The notes below the pieces were generated by a model. It was not told the origin of the DNA and did no database searches. It saw nothing but the letters and a program-made list of their open reading frames with translations. The translations under genes were made by a program, and so were the position numbers. Positions 15,796-25,392 of a DNA stretch of 64,000 nt are shown here, one piece after another. Location: positions 186,001 to 250,000 of the forward strand of contig NZ_JAIVKI010000003.1 of the NCBI RefSeq assembly GCF_020524905.1, read 5' to 3'. Each line of letters opens with the position of its first letter. Within the stretch, counting starts at the first letter, position 1. The stretch is from Microbulbifer variabilis (lineage in GTDB: Bacteria; Pseudomonadota; Gammaproteobacteria; Pseudomonadales; Cellvibrionaceae).

Positions 15796-18705
15796 TTAGA
15801 GTCTTAGTGAGAAGGCGCCATACCAGTACCGCCCAGTCAGATCGTAGGTACGGTGGTCAAAGTTGTTCTCCGTCGCTGTTACAGCGAAAGGAGGCGGGGT
15901 GTCAAATAGGTTGCTGACTCCAATCGCTAGTCGAAATCTATCTGAAGGCTTGAAAGAGAGCTGTGCGTCGTGGCTAAGCCAGCTTTTGATATTGTGAGTT
16001 ACTATTTTGTTGTCGTGAGCGTAGGTTTCTTCCGTGTTGCCGACAAAATGTACAGTATACCCAGCCCTCCATTGGCTGCTGTTCCAATAAATCCCTGCAT
16101 TGGCTTTAAATTCTGGCAGTGAGCCTGCGCCGCCTGTTGTGGTATCCACAAAAGTGCCTGTTAGCTCTTCTTCAGGTAGCCTGGGGGCCCCTTGATTTAG
16201 GTAATTCAGCAAATGGCTTAGGTTCACCGCCAAGTTGAACTGCCCAAACTCATCTTGGGGTAACTCATAACGGAGCGAGATATCGTAACCGCGGATAGTT
16301 CTGCGGCCTTTATTGATTCTTGTGGCGAGAATCTTAGTAATTTCACCACGCTCGTCTCTTAACACCCTATCGCTAAATAGTCCGGCATAGGCATTCTGCT
16401 CAACTAGGAATTGAGGGTTGCTGCCAATAACATCTTCCTGTTGGATGTTAAAGATTTCGAGTGCAGTGCTTAACCCTTCTATACGTTCCGGCGTCCAGGC
16501 TAGGCTGGCGGTGAGGGTTTCTGAGGTTTCGGGTGTGAGGTCGGGGTTGCCTCCAAACTCGGTAAGATATTGGATTCGTGCGTTGTCTGTTTGAGCGGGG
16601 CAGCCGACTAGGCTGGTTGAACTGTCACTTGTACAGGGGTCAAGGATAAACTCCTGGCTTTGGTAGCCCTGTTGATACATATCGGTAAGAGTGGGGGCCC
16701 TGAAGCCGCTGGCGTAGCTAATCCTTAGATTGATGTCATCCAAAACCTGCCAGCGGATAGCGAGTTTGGGGTTGTAAGTATTGCCAAAGTCACTATAGCT
16801 GGATAAGCGGATTGCCCCATCTAGCCAGAGTTTTTCTTCCTGGATTGGGATTGAGACTTCCGCAAAGGTTTCTTTAATCGTGCGTGAGCCTCGGGTTGCC
16901 CCAGGGGAGTGGCCCCCAATATAGGAAAGGCCGTCCAGGTCATTAGAGTCAGTGATCAGCGCCTCATGCCTAAGCTCAAATCCTATCGCAGCTAAAATTT
17001 CTCCAGATCTGTTTTCCCCTAGGGTTCCATCAGAGATAAAAGTGAGGGACTCCATTCGCGTGCGGCTGTTAGTTGTGCTTACCCCTCGAATAAATTCCAG
17101 CTGCGCTTGATCAATACTGCCGCTGGGGCCGAGCAGGTTTATCGGAATACAGTCATTACTAGAATTACAGTTTGCAGGTCCCTTCAAGCCCTGGGAGAGT
17201 GCCAGGGGGTTTATAAGGTTGCTGAGCTTTTCAGATTTTTCTGCCCTCTGAAGGGAGGTGTTAAGTTCCCAGTGCCAAAGGTTGCGAACTCCTTTGATCC
17301 CTGCGTTAAGTCTCCAGGAAGTGGTGCGATTTTCCTGAATACGTGGGCCCAGCTCCGTAACGCGCCTTCTAACATCTGTAATTGCTTGGCTGAAAGGGTT
17401 GTAAATGTTGTCTGCCGCTATTGTCAGATCACCGTTATCGAAACGAGTGAAGACTGGGGAGGGCGCCATGGTTGATTCTGCGGCGGTGTGTATGCCTGCC
17501 ACCTCCGTATATATCAGGGTGTTATCTGAGAGGTCGAAGTCAGCAGATAGGTACGCGGAGTTACTTTGTAGCGGGGTGGCAGCGGAGGTGTAGTCGTTGT
17601 AATCGTAGCGGTCTTCCAGGGACCAGTCCCGATAATCCCTGGGAGTTGTGGCGGTTAAAGTTGTGCTGCTGTCAAGGGCGATAAACCCCTCGGGAATGGC
17701 TGAGGAACGTTTATCTGTGCCGCCAAAGTTACGGCTGTCGGCAGACTCTGACAAGCTGCGATCACGGCTCATTATTGAACCTTGCTTGTATTGCGCCAGA
17801 CCGATCATTACATGGCTGCGTTCACCATGTCTTCCCCAGGTTAAATAATGTGATTCGGTCTCGCGATCGCCGGCTTCTGACTGCCCATAGTAGTTATCTA
17901 TAGATATGCCTTCGAAGTCTTTGCGGAGGATAATATTGATAACCCCAGCGATAGCATCCGAGCCATAAACCGCAGACGCGCCATCTTTTAGGATCTCTAC
18001 GCGCTCAACTAAGGAGAGAGGAATGGTGTTGAGATCTGTGGCTTCTCCATTGTATCCATTGCCAATAATGCGACGGCCATTAATCAATACCAGGGTGTTG
18101 CTGGCGGGGAGATAACGAAGAGAAACTATGGCTGTTCCGTCATCCTCCTGGCTTACCGAAGTACTGGTGGAGTTCCCGGAAACTGCCGGCAGAAATTTAA
18201 GTACATCGGCGACAGTTTGCGCGCCAGTGAGCTCAAGTTGCTCCCTGGTGATTCTGTCGATAGGGGCATAGCTATCTAGCTGGTAATGCCGCAAATGACT
18301 GCCGGTGAGGCTTTGCCCGGTGACTGTGATTTCTTCGGGGGGTGAGCTGAATTGTTGTTTAGATTGAGGGGCTGAGTTCTTGTCCGGGATAACCGCATAA
18401 GAGGTCGGGCCGATACGGTGAAAAGAGAATGGGAGGCCTTTTAATAATTGCTCAATCGTTGCTTCAAATTGGCCCTGCTCGGTGTTTAGTGTTTGTTTGG
18501 GAAGTGTGTACAAAGAGGCCGAGGAGGTTTGTACCAAAATCGAGATTTGGCAATGTCTTCCCAGGAAAATAAGGGCCTCTGGCAGAGAGCTGGCGGGAAG
18601 TTCGATGCTGGGCTTTGGGCACAGCGCATCTGCTTTACTATTTGCCGAAAGCAGGAAAACTAAAAAGGTTGTAGCCCAGAGCCTAACCGTCAAGACATTG
18701 CCCAT
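15796..18705 (-). CDS. TonB-dependent transducer with N-terminal STN signalling domain
   Basis: After a signal peptide of about 26 residues, residues 33-108 form an STN (secretin/TonB N-terminal) domain as in FecA and FpvA, which contacts a FecR-type anti-sigma factor in the periplasm. The plug follows (EEITVTGQSL, NTLVLINGRR, GASAVYGSDAIAGVINIIL), then the barrel ending in FSLRL. Lying directly downstream of fecR-like and fecI-like genes on the same strand, it should be the receptor that senses its own substrate and switches on the sigma factor. The ligand is not evident. The barrel style resembles that of TBDR-A and TBDR-B rather than Fe-citrate receptors. Confidence 0.92.
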   Translation of the reverse strand: MGNVLTVRLWATTFLVFLLSANSKADALCPKPSIELPASSLPEALIFLGRHCQISILVQTSSASLYTLPKQTLNTEQGQFEATIEQLLKGLPFSFHRIGPTSYAVIPDKNSAPQSKQQFSSPPEEITVTGQSLTGSHLRHYQLDSYAPIDRITREQLELTGAQTVADVLKFLPAVSGNSTSTSVSQEDDGTAIVSLRYLPASNTLVLINGRRIIGNGYNGEATDLNTIPLSLVERVEILKDGASAVYGSDAIAGVINIILRKDFEGISIDNYYGQSEAGDRETESHYLTWGRHGERSHVMIGLAQYKQGSIMSRDRSLSESADSRNFGGTDKRSSAIPEGFIALDSSTTLTATTPRDYRDWSLEDRYDYNDYTSAATPLQSNSAYLSADFDLSDNTLIYTEVAGIHTAAESTMAPSPVFTRFDNGDLTIAADNIYNPFSQAITDVRRRVTELGPRIQENRTTSWRLNAGIKGVRNLWHWELNTSLQRAEKSEKLSNLINPLALSQGLKGPANCNSSNDCIPINLLGPSGSIDQAQLEFIRGVSTTNSRTRMESLTFISDGTLGENRSGEILAAIGFELRHEALITDSNDLDGLSYIGGHSPGATRGSRTIKETFAEVSIPIQEEKLWLDGAIRLSSYSDFGNTYNPKLAIRWQVLDDINLRISYASGFRAPTLTDMYQQGYQSQEFILDPCTSDSSTSLVGCPAQTDNARIQYLTEFGGNPDLTPETSETLTASLAWTPERIEGLSTALEIFNIQQEDVIGSNPQFLVEQNAYAGLFSDRVLRDERGEITKILATRINKGRRTIRGYDISLRYELPQDEFGQFNLAVNLSHLLNYLNQGAPRLPEEELTGTFVDTTTGGAGSLPEFKANAGIYWNSSQWRAGYTVHFVGNTEETYAHDNKIVTHNIKSWLSHDAQLSFKPSDRFRLAIGVSNLFDTPPPFAVTATENNFDHRTYDLTGRYWYGAFSLRL

Positions 18706-18816
18706 TTTTATTGTGTTCAGAGCATAAAATTCTGCTGAACTGTTGCATCTATTGTTTTGTGGGCGGGAAATTGGTTATTTGCTCAATAATCGACCGCCAC
18801 TTGGGACGGTTATAAC

Positions 18817-19860
18817 CTAGTTGTGCTTGGGAGACAAGATAGTCAGGTTGTCGTTGCTGCGATCTTGCTGAAGGCCCAGGGCTGCAGTAATAGCCTCCAG
18901 CGTATTATCTGGGTCGGATACAGCAAAGGTACCGGATACTAAGCGGCTTTCAACTTGTGGGGTAGCGACAACCGGAACGGCTAAGTAGCGGTTGAGCTCT
19001 TGCAAGGCTTCTTTGAGGGGGGTTTTCTCAAATACCAGAATACCTCGGGTCCAGTCTGTTGCCTGTTCTGGTGAGGTGTGCTGGATTTGTGTGAGACCCA
19101 GGGGAGATACACTGACCTTCTGGTTTTTAATGAGGGTGACAGACTCGGGGGTCAGGCCGGGTGTTTTCTCGGCTTCACTCACGGAGACCGTGCCTTTTGT
19201 GACCGATACCCGGGTATTTTCCGGGTTCAGCTCTACATTGAATTCAGTTCCCAATACGCGAATATTTGCGCTGCCGGCAGCGACGGTGAACGGGCGGGCT
19301 GTCTGGCGGGCTACATCAAAAAAAGCCTCCCCTCGAAGAAGCTGTGTGTGCCTTTCCTTGCGGCTAAAGCTCACGCGAAGTTCGCTATTGGAGTTCAGTT
19401 TTACTTCAGACCCATCTGCAAGGCTAACAGTGCGAATCTCGCCTAACTGCGTTGTATATAATTGCTGGTCTATTTTGCCGCTATCTAGCCATTGCAGGCC
19501 TATCCAAACGGCGAGAAAAGCACCGCAGGTGGCGAGCCCACCACCAATAAACCATTGCGGCAGGCCCCAGTTAGCACTCTGTGCTTTTTTCGGTTTCCGC
19601 GGCTCCCCATTTTTTGGGGGGGAATTCGGTACACTCTCAGGGAAGAGCTGATCGATTGGCATATGAGCCAGAGCGCCCAAGTCGCCCCAGAGTTCTACCA
19701 CCTCATCGAAAGCTTGGCGATGGGCTTCTGAGGCCGCTAGCCAAATTGCGAATTCGCGCTTTTCCGCGTTACTCATAACCTCTGAGCGCAAACGGGCAAC
19801 CCAAGCACAGGCCTGATCCAGGCTCTCATCGCTTGTTTGATGTTGGGGGTTGCTGTTCAT
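18817..19860 (-). CDS. fecR: FecR-family anti-sigma regulator
   Basis: The domain order is typical. A cytoplasmic sigma-binding N-terminus of DUF4880 type (ACAWVARLRSE, about residues 15-65) comes first. A single membrane segment follows (about 105-127). The periplasmic FecR domain (about 135-235) contains LADGSEVKLNSNSELRVSF and RGEAFFDVARQTARPFTV. A C-terminal STN-like domain (about 265-345) comes last. It relays the signal from the STN-TBDR to the sigma factor. It sits between the fecI-like gene (289-bp gap) and the receptor (111-bp gap), all on one strand. The symbol denotes the family, not proven iron-citrate sensing. Confidence 0.9.
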   Translation of the reverse strand: MNSNPQHQTSDESLDQACAWVARLRSEVMSNAEKREFAIWLAASEAHRQAFDEVVELWGDLGALAHMPIDQLFPESVPNSPPKNGEPRKPKKAQSANWGLPQWFIGGGLATCGAFLAVWIGLQWLDSGKIDQQLYTTQLGEIRTVSLADGSEVKLNSNSELRVSFSRKERHTQLLRGEAFFDVARQTARPFTVAAGSANIRVLGTEFNVELNPENTRVSVTKGTVSVSEAEKTPGLTPESVTLIKNQKVSVSPLGLTQIQHTSPEQATDWTRGILVFEKTPLKEALQELNRYLAVPVVATPQVESRLVSGTFAVSDPDNTLEAITAALGLQQDRSNDNLTILSPKHN

Positions 19861-20149
19861 ACTTGCTCTAGTCGTTAGGAGTTAAATGGTGCTTTAAGAG
19901 TGGGACTCTCGTCTCAAAATTTAGGGTATCTTACTCAAATTTGACCGGCTTATACGATGCTGGCGAGTGTAAAGGGCTTCCTACGAAATAATTGCAATAC
20001 CAGAGCTCTCTTTGGCAGCAAATAATTCTGGAAGTGCCTCGCTTTACAGGTTTGGCCGGATCTTTAAATCCGCTCTTGCACACTGAGACGGCTGGGGAAG
20101 AGCCTCCCTCAACAAAAAATGATGGATGTATAAAATGGCTTTGCGGGCT

Positions 20150-20677
20150 CTAGGAGACGGAATCTACTTTACGCCGGCAGGCTTTTAGGGCTTGTAGAAT
20201 ATATTTCTCAACACTGCTTACTGAAATATTCATTTCGTGGGCAATCTCACTGTAGGAGAGTCCACGTGTTCTGTGTAGTAGGAAAGCCTGTCGACACTTC
20301 AGTGGTAATTTGTCCATTGCCTCGTAGATGGACTGCAGTTGTTGGCGTGCAGCGAGCACCCGCTCCGGGGATTGGTGATCGGTGTGGTCATCGCTATGAG
20401 ATTCGCCCTCCAGTGAGGCTTGCTGGTTGAGGTACTCCATGTGCAGCTTGCCCCGGCGCAATTGATCTACTGCGAGGTTGTTGGCGATTTGGTAAAGGTA
20501 GGCGCGGGGATTCTCCAGCTCCTTCTCATCGCTGAGCTTTTGCAGGCGCAAGTAAGCGTGCTGGGCAATATCCTCGGCATCGTCTGGACTTTTGACAATA
20601 CGTGCGACAAAGCGCACCAAGGCTTGGCCGTGCTCGGCAAACAGCCTCTCCAGAAGCGTCTTCCTGGCTTTATTCAT
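20150..20677 (-). CDS. fecI: ECF sigma factor, FecI-like
   Basis: A 175-residue protein with sigma region 2 (about residues 12-75; ALVRFVARIVKSPDDAEDIAQHAYLRL) and region 4 (about 115-170; LPLKCRQAFLLHRTRGLSYSEIAHEMNISVSSVEKYI) joined by a short linker. This is the size and layout of FecI-group extracytoplasmic-function sigma factors. With the adjacent FecR and STN receptor it completes a cell-surface signalling cascade. Its promoter targets probably include the downstream receptor. The symbol denotes the family. Confidence 0.9.
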   Translation of the reverse strand: MNKARKTLLERLFAEHGQALVRFVARIVKSPDDAEDIAQHAYLRLQKLSDEKELENPRAYLYQIANNLAVDQLRRGKLHMEYLNQQASLEGESHSDDHTDHQSPERVLAARQQLQSIYEAMDKLPLKCRQAFLLHRTRGLSYSEIAHEMNISVSSVEKYILQALKACRRKVDSVS

Positions 20678-20843
20678 TGCGTATTGCGTTCCCCGTCCCA
20701 GGCTCGCTTTATCATTGTGAATTGTTTGTTCTTAGTGCGAGCTGGCGCAGTTATATCACAAGGATGGCTTGGGCTACGAGTGGCGTGAATAGATCTCTTG
20801 GAGTGATAGCCCGCTATCCGCTATGCCTCGTCGACTATGCCGG

Positions 20844-20849
20844 TATAAT
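20844..20849 (+). promoter_or_regulatory. Putative -10 element of the dnaX promoter
   Basis: A perfect TATAAT stands 65 bp upstream of the dnaX start in a GC-rich context. No good -35 is seen at 16-18 bp, so only the -10 is supported. Confidence 0.4.
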
Positions 20850-20913
20850 GGCGCCCGCGCCAAGAGCGCGTGAGATATAAGTTGGCAGAGGTGTGTCGAG
20901 CACCGGAGACTGG

Positions 20914-22920
20914 ATGAGCTATCAAGTACTGGCACGTAAATGGCGCCCGCGTCTTTTTAGGGAGATGGTGGGGCAGGAGCACGTGCTCCAGGCATTGATC
21001 AATGCCTTGGATAACGGCCGGCTGCACCACGCCTACCTGTTTGCCGGTACCCGGGGAGTGGGAAAGACCACAATTGCCCGAATCCTGGCCAAATGCCTGA
21101 ACTGTGAAGAGGGGGTCAGCTCTGAGCCCTGTGGACAATGCAATGCCTGCAATGAGATAGCCGATGGCCGTTTTGTCGACCTGATCGAGGTGGATGCGGC
21201 ATCTCGTACCAAGGTGGAGGATACCCGCGAATTACTGGAGAACGTCCAGTATGCTCCGACCAGAGGGCGCTACAAGGTCTATCTGATCGACGAAGTGCAT
21301 ATGCTCTCCAACAGCTCCTTCAACGCTCTGTTGAAGACTCTGGAGGAGCCGCCTCCCCATGTGAAATTCCTGCTTGCCACCACAGATCCTCAGAAGCTGC
21401 CGGTAACCGTACTGTCCCGCTGTCTGCAGTTCAAACTCAAGAATATGAGCCCCGAGCGGATTGTCGAGCATCTGCGCTTCGTGCTGGGCGAGGAGCAGGT
21501 GCCTTTTGAGGAAGCTGCTCTCTGGCAGTTGGGGCGTGCGGCCGATGGCAGTATGCGAGATGGCATGAGTCTCACCGACCAGGCTATCGCGTTTGGCGGG
21601 GGTAAAATCAGCGAGGCCGAAGTGCGTGGCATGCTCGGTAGCATTGATACCGGATTGGTGTGGAAACTGCTACAAGCCCTGGCGGACGAAGATGCGGCGG
21701 GGCTGTTTGCCGCTGTCGCTGAGCTGGCTCAACAGGCCCCAGACTTTGGCGCCACCCTGGCGGAGCTCTCCGATAATCTGCACCGCTTGGCGGTCGCCCA
21801 GATCTTGCCCCAGTCGGTAGATAACGCCCTAGGGGATGCCGAACGGCTGCGAGAGCTTGCCGGTCGGATAGCCCCGGAGAATATTCAGCTCTACTATCAA
21901 ATGGCCCTGCATGCCCGCCGCGATCTCCCCCTGGCTCCAGATCCGCGCAGTGGCTTTGAGATGGCGCTACTGCGGATGCTGGCGTTCCGTCCGCAGGGCG
22001 TGGCGACAATTCCACGGGCAGAACTGCCAGAAACGGCTGCAAGTGTACCAGTTCAGACGGCTTCTCGGGCTGTAGAGCAGGCGCCACAAGCGCCTACGGA
22101 GCAGGAGGGTGCTGGCGGAAAAAAGTCTGAATTTGCGTTTCAGCATTCCGAGAGCGCTGCGGCTGTGAAGACTCCAGAGCCTCAGGCCGAAGAGGTTGCG
22201 GTTGAGCAGTATGATAGCCCCGTACAGAGTCCAGCGCTGGACAGAAGGTATACGCCACCAATACCTGAAGAGCTTGAGCCCGGGCAGTCTCAAGACCCTA
22301 CAGAGCAGGCCGGCGAGATAGCGTTTGATACCCAGACGGCGACAGCTGAGCGATCGCTAGAGGTTTCCAGCACTCAGCCCTCAAGCTCGCGGGAGGGGGT
22401 TTTGGCTGAACTTCGCCAGCGCGTAGCGGAAGTGGAAGCCTCTCCCCCCGCGGTGGAAAACCTGGCCCCCAGGAGAACGGAAGCGGTTGCTAAGGTCGCT
22501 GAAGCGCCGCCGGCACGCCTTGATGCCCTTACACCGGGTAGTTGGCCGGCACTTTATAAACAATTGGGCGTCAGCGGCATATTGCACTCAATCGCCCAGC
22601 ATCTGGAGCTGGTAGGGCGCCAGGACAATATACTCTCCTTTACCCTGGACGAATCGTTTAGCAGCCTATATGACGAGGTGCATCAGCGGCGTTTGGGGGA
22701 CTTGCTGGGAGACTTTTTCCAGCAGCCGGTTATTGCACAGATCCAGGTGGGGCAGGTACAGGGCAGTACGCCGGCACGTTTAGCTGCGGCGACTCGCGAT
22801 GCGCGCCTGGCCGCAGCTCGGGATGCTCTCACCTCAGACCCCTTGGTTCAGGAGCTTCAGTCTGAGTTGGGCGCTGAGTTATTACCGGATACCGTCGAGT
22901 CCCTGGCGAAGGCGGATTGA
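20914..22920 (+). CDS. dnaX: DNA polymerase III subunit tau (and gamma by frameshift)
   Basis: This is the clamp-loader ATPase of the replicative polymerase. The start MSYQVLARKWRP at 20914 matches the conserved family N-terminus; an in-frame GTG at 20893 is less likely. The Walker A loop is GTRGVGKT (45-52). Zinc-binding cysteines are C63, C73, C76 and C79. Walker B is IDEVH (125-129). The first 370 residues hold AAA+ domains I-III. A Glu/Pro/Ala-rich linker (about 375-530) precedes the C-terminal polymerase-binding domain. Full length is 668 residues (tau). An A AAA AAG heptamer at codons 402-404 should yield a gamma product of 405 residues. The gene begins the ybaB-recR cluster. Confidence 0.97.
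   Translation: MSYQVLARKWRPRLFREMVGQEHVLQALINALDNGRLHHAYLFAGTRGVGKTTIARILAKCLNCEEGVSSEPCGQCNACNEIADGRFVDLIEVDAASRTKVEDTRELLENVQYAPTRGRYKVYLIDEVHMLSNSSFNALLKTLEEPPPHVKFLLATTDPQKLPVTVLSRCLQFKLKNMSPERIVEHLRFVLGEEQVPFEEAALWQLGRAADGSMRDGMSLTDQAIAFGGGKISEAEVRGMLGSIDTGLVWKLLQALADEDAAGLFAAVAELAQQAPDFGATLAELSDNLHRLAVAQILPQSVDNALGDAERLRELAGRIAPENIQLYYQMALHARRDLPLAPDPRSGFEMALLRMLAFRPQGVATIPRAELPETAASVPVQTASRAVEQAPQAPTEQEGAGGKKSEFAFQHSESAAAVKTPEPQAEEVAVEQYDSPVQSPALDRRYTPPIPEELEPGQSQDPTEQAGEIAFDTQTATAERSLEVSSTQPSSSREGVLAELRQRVAEVEASPPAVENLAPRRTEAVAKVAEAPPARLDALTPGSWPALYKQLGVSGILHSIAQHLELVGRQDNILSFTLDESFSSLYDEVHQRRLGDLLGDFFQQPVIAQIQVGQVQGSTPARLAAATRDARLAAARDALTSDPLVQELQSELGAELLPDTVESLAKAD
22103..22143 (+). 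promoter_or_regulatory. Programmed -1 frameshift signal in dnaX
   Basis: The slippery heptamer A AAA AAG lies at 22119-22125, exactly in register (AAA is codon 403, AAG codon 404). AGGAGG at 22103-22108 sits 10 nt upstream, as an internal Shine-Dalgarno stimulator. After slippage, one GTC codon is read and then TGA at 22128-22130, just as the E. coli dnaX signal reads one codon before UGA. A small 5-bp hairpin (CTGAA/TTCAG, 22127-22143) follows; it is weaker than the E. coli stem-loop. Confidence 0.8.
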
Positions 22921-22981
22921 TATTCATTTCGGCTGCCCGGAGTCTAACCGGGCTCACACATAATAGAGATAGAGGTTACCT

Positions 22982-23326
22982 ATGAAAGGTTTGGGCGATC
23001 TGATGCAACAGGCCCAGAAAATGCAGGCCGATATGCAGGAAAAAATGCAGAAGCTGCAGCAGGAATTAAATGAGCTGCGTGTCTGCGGTGAATCCGGTGC
23101 GGGTATGGTCAAAGTCACCATGAATGGCCGCCATGATGTTACCTCTGTGGAAATCGATCCCTCCCTGCTCTCTGAAGATAAAGAAATGCTGGAGGATCTA
23201 TTGGCGGCGGCGGTAAATGATGCTGTGCGCCGAGCTGAGGAGAAGGCCCAGGAGTTACAGAAACAGCAGGTGGGCAACCTCGCTTCCGGTATGAACCTGC
23301 CGGAAGGCTTCAAGTTTCCATTTTAA
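22982..23326 (+). CDS. ybaB: YbaB/EbfC nucleoid-associated protein
   Basis: A 114-residue protein starting [26 protein letters not shown], with the family heptad-like helix, then a central beta region ([21 protein letters not shown]) and a C-terminal amphipathic helix. It is a small dimeric DNA-binding protein that shapes the nucleoid. The position between dnaX and recR is the classic one in gammaproteobacteria. AGAGG precedes the start. Confidence 0.96.
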   Translation: MKGLGDLMQQAQKMQADMQEKMQKLQQELNELRVCGESGAGMVKVTMNGRHDVTSVEIDPSLLSEDKEMLEDLLAAAVNDAVRRAEEKAQELQKQQVGNLASGMNLPEGFKFPF

Positions 23327-23354
23327 GGGGCAGAGCCCGGTTGTTTAGCCTTAT

Positions 23355-23963
23355 ATGTTTAGTCCCCTAATCGAAGAGTTGATTCGCGCGCTGCGCTGCC
23401 TGCCTAGTGTGGGCCCGAAATCGGCACAGCGTATGGCGATGTATCTGCTGGAAAAGGATCGCGATGCGGCAGAACTGCTGGCGCGCAGCCTGGCTCAGGC
23501 GGTGCAGAAGGTTGGCCGCTGTCATCAGTGCCGTACGCTGACCGAAGAAGCCGTGTGCACCCTGTGCAATAACAGCCGCCGCGAACAAACCTTTCTCTGT
23601 GTCGTCGAAACTCCCGCTGATGTATTGGCGATTGAGCAGGCCGGTAACTACCATGGCCGCTACTTTGTTTTGCATGGTCACCTGTCCCCGATTGATGGCA
23701 TTGGCCCCGCGGATCTTGGAATGGATCTGCTGGAGCGCAGGTTGGCCAGTGAGCCATTACAGGAGTTGATCGTCGCCACTAATCCCACCGTAGAGGGGGA
23801 GGCGACAGCCCAGTACATTGCCGAGCGTGCCAAAGCGCAGGGAGTTACGGTCAGTCGTATCGCCCATGGTGTTCCCATCGGTGGCGAGCTGGAATATATC
23901 GATGGCGGTACCCTGGCCCACGCTTTTAATAGCCGTACCGCCTTCTTCCCCCCAGCTGAGTAA
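23355..23963 (+). CDS. recR: Recombination mediator protein RecR
   Basis: This is the RecFOR-pathway protein that helps load RecA at gaps. It has a helix-hairpin-helix near [13 protein letters not shown] (16-28), a zinc finger C56-x2-C59 with C68-x2-C71, and a Toprim domain beginning at [14 protein letters not shown] (81-94). A C-terminal segment ([16 protein letters not shown]) is also typical. The length of 202 residues is normal. It is tightly linked to ybaB upstream and rnd downstream. Confidence 0.97.
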   Translation: MFSPLIEELIRALRCLPSVGPKSAQRMAMYLLEKDRDAAELLARSLAQAVQKVGRCHQCRTLTEEAVCTLCNNSRREQTFLCVVETPADVLAIEQAGNYHGRYFVLHGHLSPIDGIGPADLGMDLLERRLASEPLQELIVATNPTVEGEATAQYIAERAKAQGVTVSRIAHGVPIGGELEYIDGGTLAHAFNSRTAFFPPAE

Positions 23964-23968
23964 TATTG

Positions 23969-25099
23969 ATGGTTGAAATAGATACCACTCCGCGCTGGGT
24001 GGAATCCAGCGAGCAGTTGGCGGCTTTGTGCGCGCAGTGGCGGCAGCAGCGTGCTGTGGCATTGGATACCGAGTTTATGCGTAGTCGCACCTTTTATCCT
24101 CAGCCGGCCCTGGTGCAGGTTGGGGATGGTCGGCATTGCTATCTCATCGATAATCTCGCCATTGAAGACCTGCAACCATTGCGTGATCTGCTGCTGGATA
24201 CGGCTGTTACAAAAATTATGCACAGCTGCAGCGAGGACCTGGAAACTCTCGAGCGCCTGCTGGGGGTGATTCCCGAGCCCATTTTTGATACGCAGATCGC
24301 CGCAGCGATTAGTGGTATGGGAGCGGGCCTTGGTTACGCCGCTACTGTGCGCGAACTGCTAAATATCGAACTGCCGAAGAGTGAGACCCGTTCCGATTGG
24401 TTGCAGCGCCCTCTCAGCGATGCGCAGAAAACCTATGCCGCACTCGATGTGGCTTGGCTGCCAGTCCTCTTTGGTGCCTTGCTGAAGCGGCTGCAGGAGC
24501 AGGGACGGGAGACTTGGTTGGCGGAGGATTGCGCAACGCTGGTGGCAACTGCGCGAAGTCCGCAACCCCCTGAACTCTATTACCAGAAAGTGAAGGGGGC
24601 CTGGCGTCTGCGAGGCAAACACCTGGCGGTGTTACAGGACCTTTGCACCTGGCGGGAGTGTGAGGCGCGGGCTCGGAATATGCCGCGCAACCACCTGCTT
24701 AAGGAAAATCTCTGTATGACTCTGGCCCAACAGCTGCCGCGGCATAAAGGCGCCCTGAGCCAGGCGGGCCTTGAGGGGCGCGCCCTGCGAGAGCACGGCG
24801 ATACGCTGTTGCAGTTAATTTCCCAGGCGCTGGAGCGCAGCGACTTGCCGACGCGATTGCCGCAACCGCTCAACCGGCAGCAGGGAGAACTACTTAAATC
24901 GTTGCGAAAAGAGGTTGCCAGTATCGCGGAGTGCGAAAAGCTGCCTGCAGAAATCCTGATCCGCAAAAAAGAATTGGAAGCGCTGGTTTTTGCCCATGAT
25001 CCCCAGTTGCAGGGGCGCCTCTGTGGCTGGCGTGCTGATGTGATTGGCCGCCCCCTGCTCAAAGCTCTGCGACATCTGCGCAAAGAGGAAATGAAGTGA
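23969..25099 (+). CDS. rnd: Ribonuclease D
   Basis: A 3'-5' exoribonuclease for tRNA and stable RNA maturation. The DEDDy catalytic set is visible: D33 and E35 in ALDTEF, D90 in SCSEDLE, and Y156/D160 in TYAALD. Two C-terminal HRDC-like helical domains follow. The ATG at 23969 lies 5 nt after the recR stop; a TTG one codon earlier is possible. The end overlaps the next start (GTGA), indicating translational coupling. Confidence 0.95.
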   Translation: MVEIDTTPRWVESSEQLAALCAQWRQQRAVALDTEFMRSRTFYPQPALVQVGDGRHCYLIDNLAIEDLQPLRDLLLDTAVTKIMHSCSEDLETLERLLGVIPEPIFDTQIAAAISGMGAGLGYAATVRELLNIELPKSETRSDWLQRPLSDAQKTYAALDVAWLPVLFGALLKRLQEQGRETWLAEDCATLVATARSPQPPELYYQKVKGAWRLRGKHLAVLQDLCTWRECEARARNMPRNHLLKENLCMTLAQQLPRHKGALSQAGLEGRALREHGDTLLQLISQALERSDLPTRLPQPLNRQQGELLKSLRKEVASIAECEKLPAEILIRKKELEALVFAHDPQLQGRLCGWRADVIGRPLLKALRHLRKEEMK

Positions 25100-25383
25100 A
25101 AGTTTTGTGTGATATTTATCGCAGCCCTAAAAAAGAAGAAATGTATTTGTACGTCGATAAGCGTGAGGGGATTGCGCGGGTACCTAAGAATTTACTGGAA
25201 TTATTTGGCAGTCCCCAGCATGTCACCACCATGCTAATGACTCCAGAGCGCAAGCTGGCGCGTGCAAATGCCGACAAGGTCCTGCACGAGATGCGTGCGC
25301 AGGGTTACTATTTGCAAATGCCACCGATAACCGATTCTGAAATGCGCGAGATCGCATTAAAGAACAGTAAGCTGCAGCGCTGA
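25096..25383 (+). CDS. YcgL-domain protein
   Basis: A 95-residue protein that begins MKVLCDIYRSPKKEEMYLYVDK and matches the small YcgL family, of unknown function and cytoplasmic. The GTG start overlaps the rnd stop codon, and AGAGGA lies just upstream inside rnd. The rnd-ycgL-ycgN order is common in Pseudomonas-like genomes. Confidence 0.92.
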   Translation: MKVLCDIYRSPKKEEMYLYVDKREGIARVPKNLLELFGSPQHVTTMLMTPERKLARANADKVLHEMRAQGYYLQMPPITDSEMREIALKNSKLQR

Positions 25384-25392
25384 GTCAGATTT

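Noticed and set aside
20760-20913. A 4.5S (SRP) RNA gene just upstream of dnaX, as in several Pseudomonas genomes
   Set aside because: The conserved SRP tetraloop and asymmetric-loop motifs (such as GGTCAGGTCCGGAAGG) are absent.
22127-22143. A strong stem-loop stimulating dnaX frameshifting as in E. coli
   Set aside because: Only a 5-bp stem could be found by eye; it is mentioned in the signal but not claimed as a functional pseudoknot or strong hairpin.
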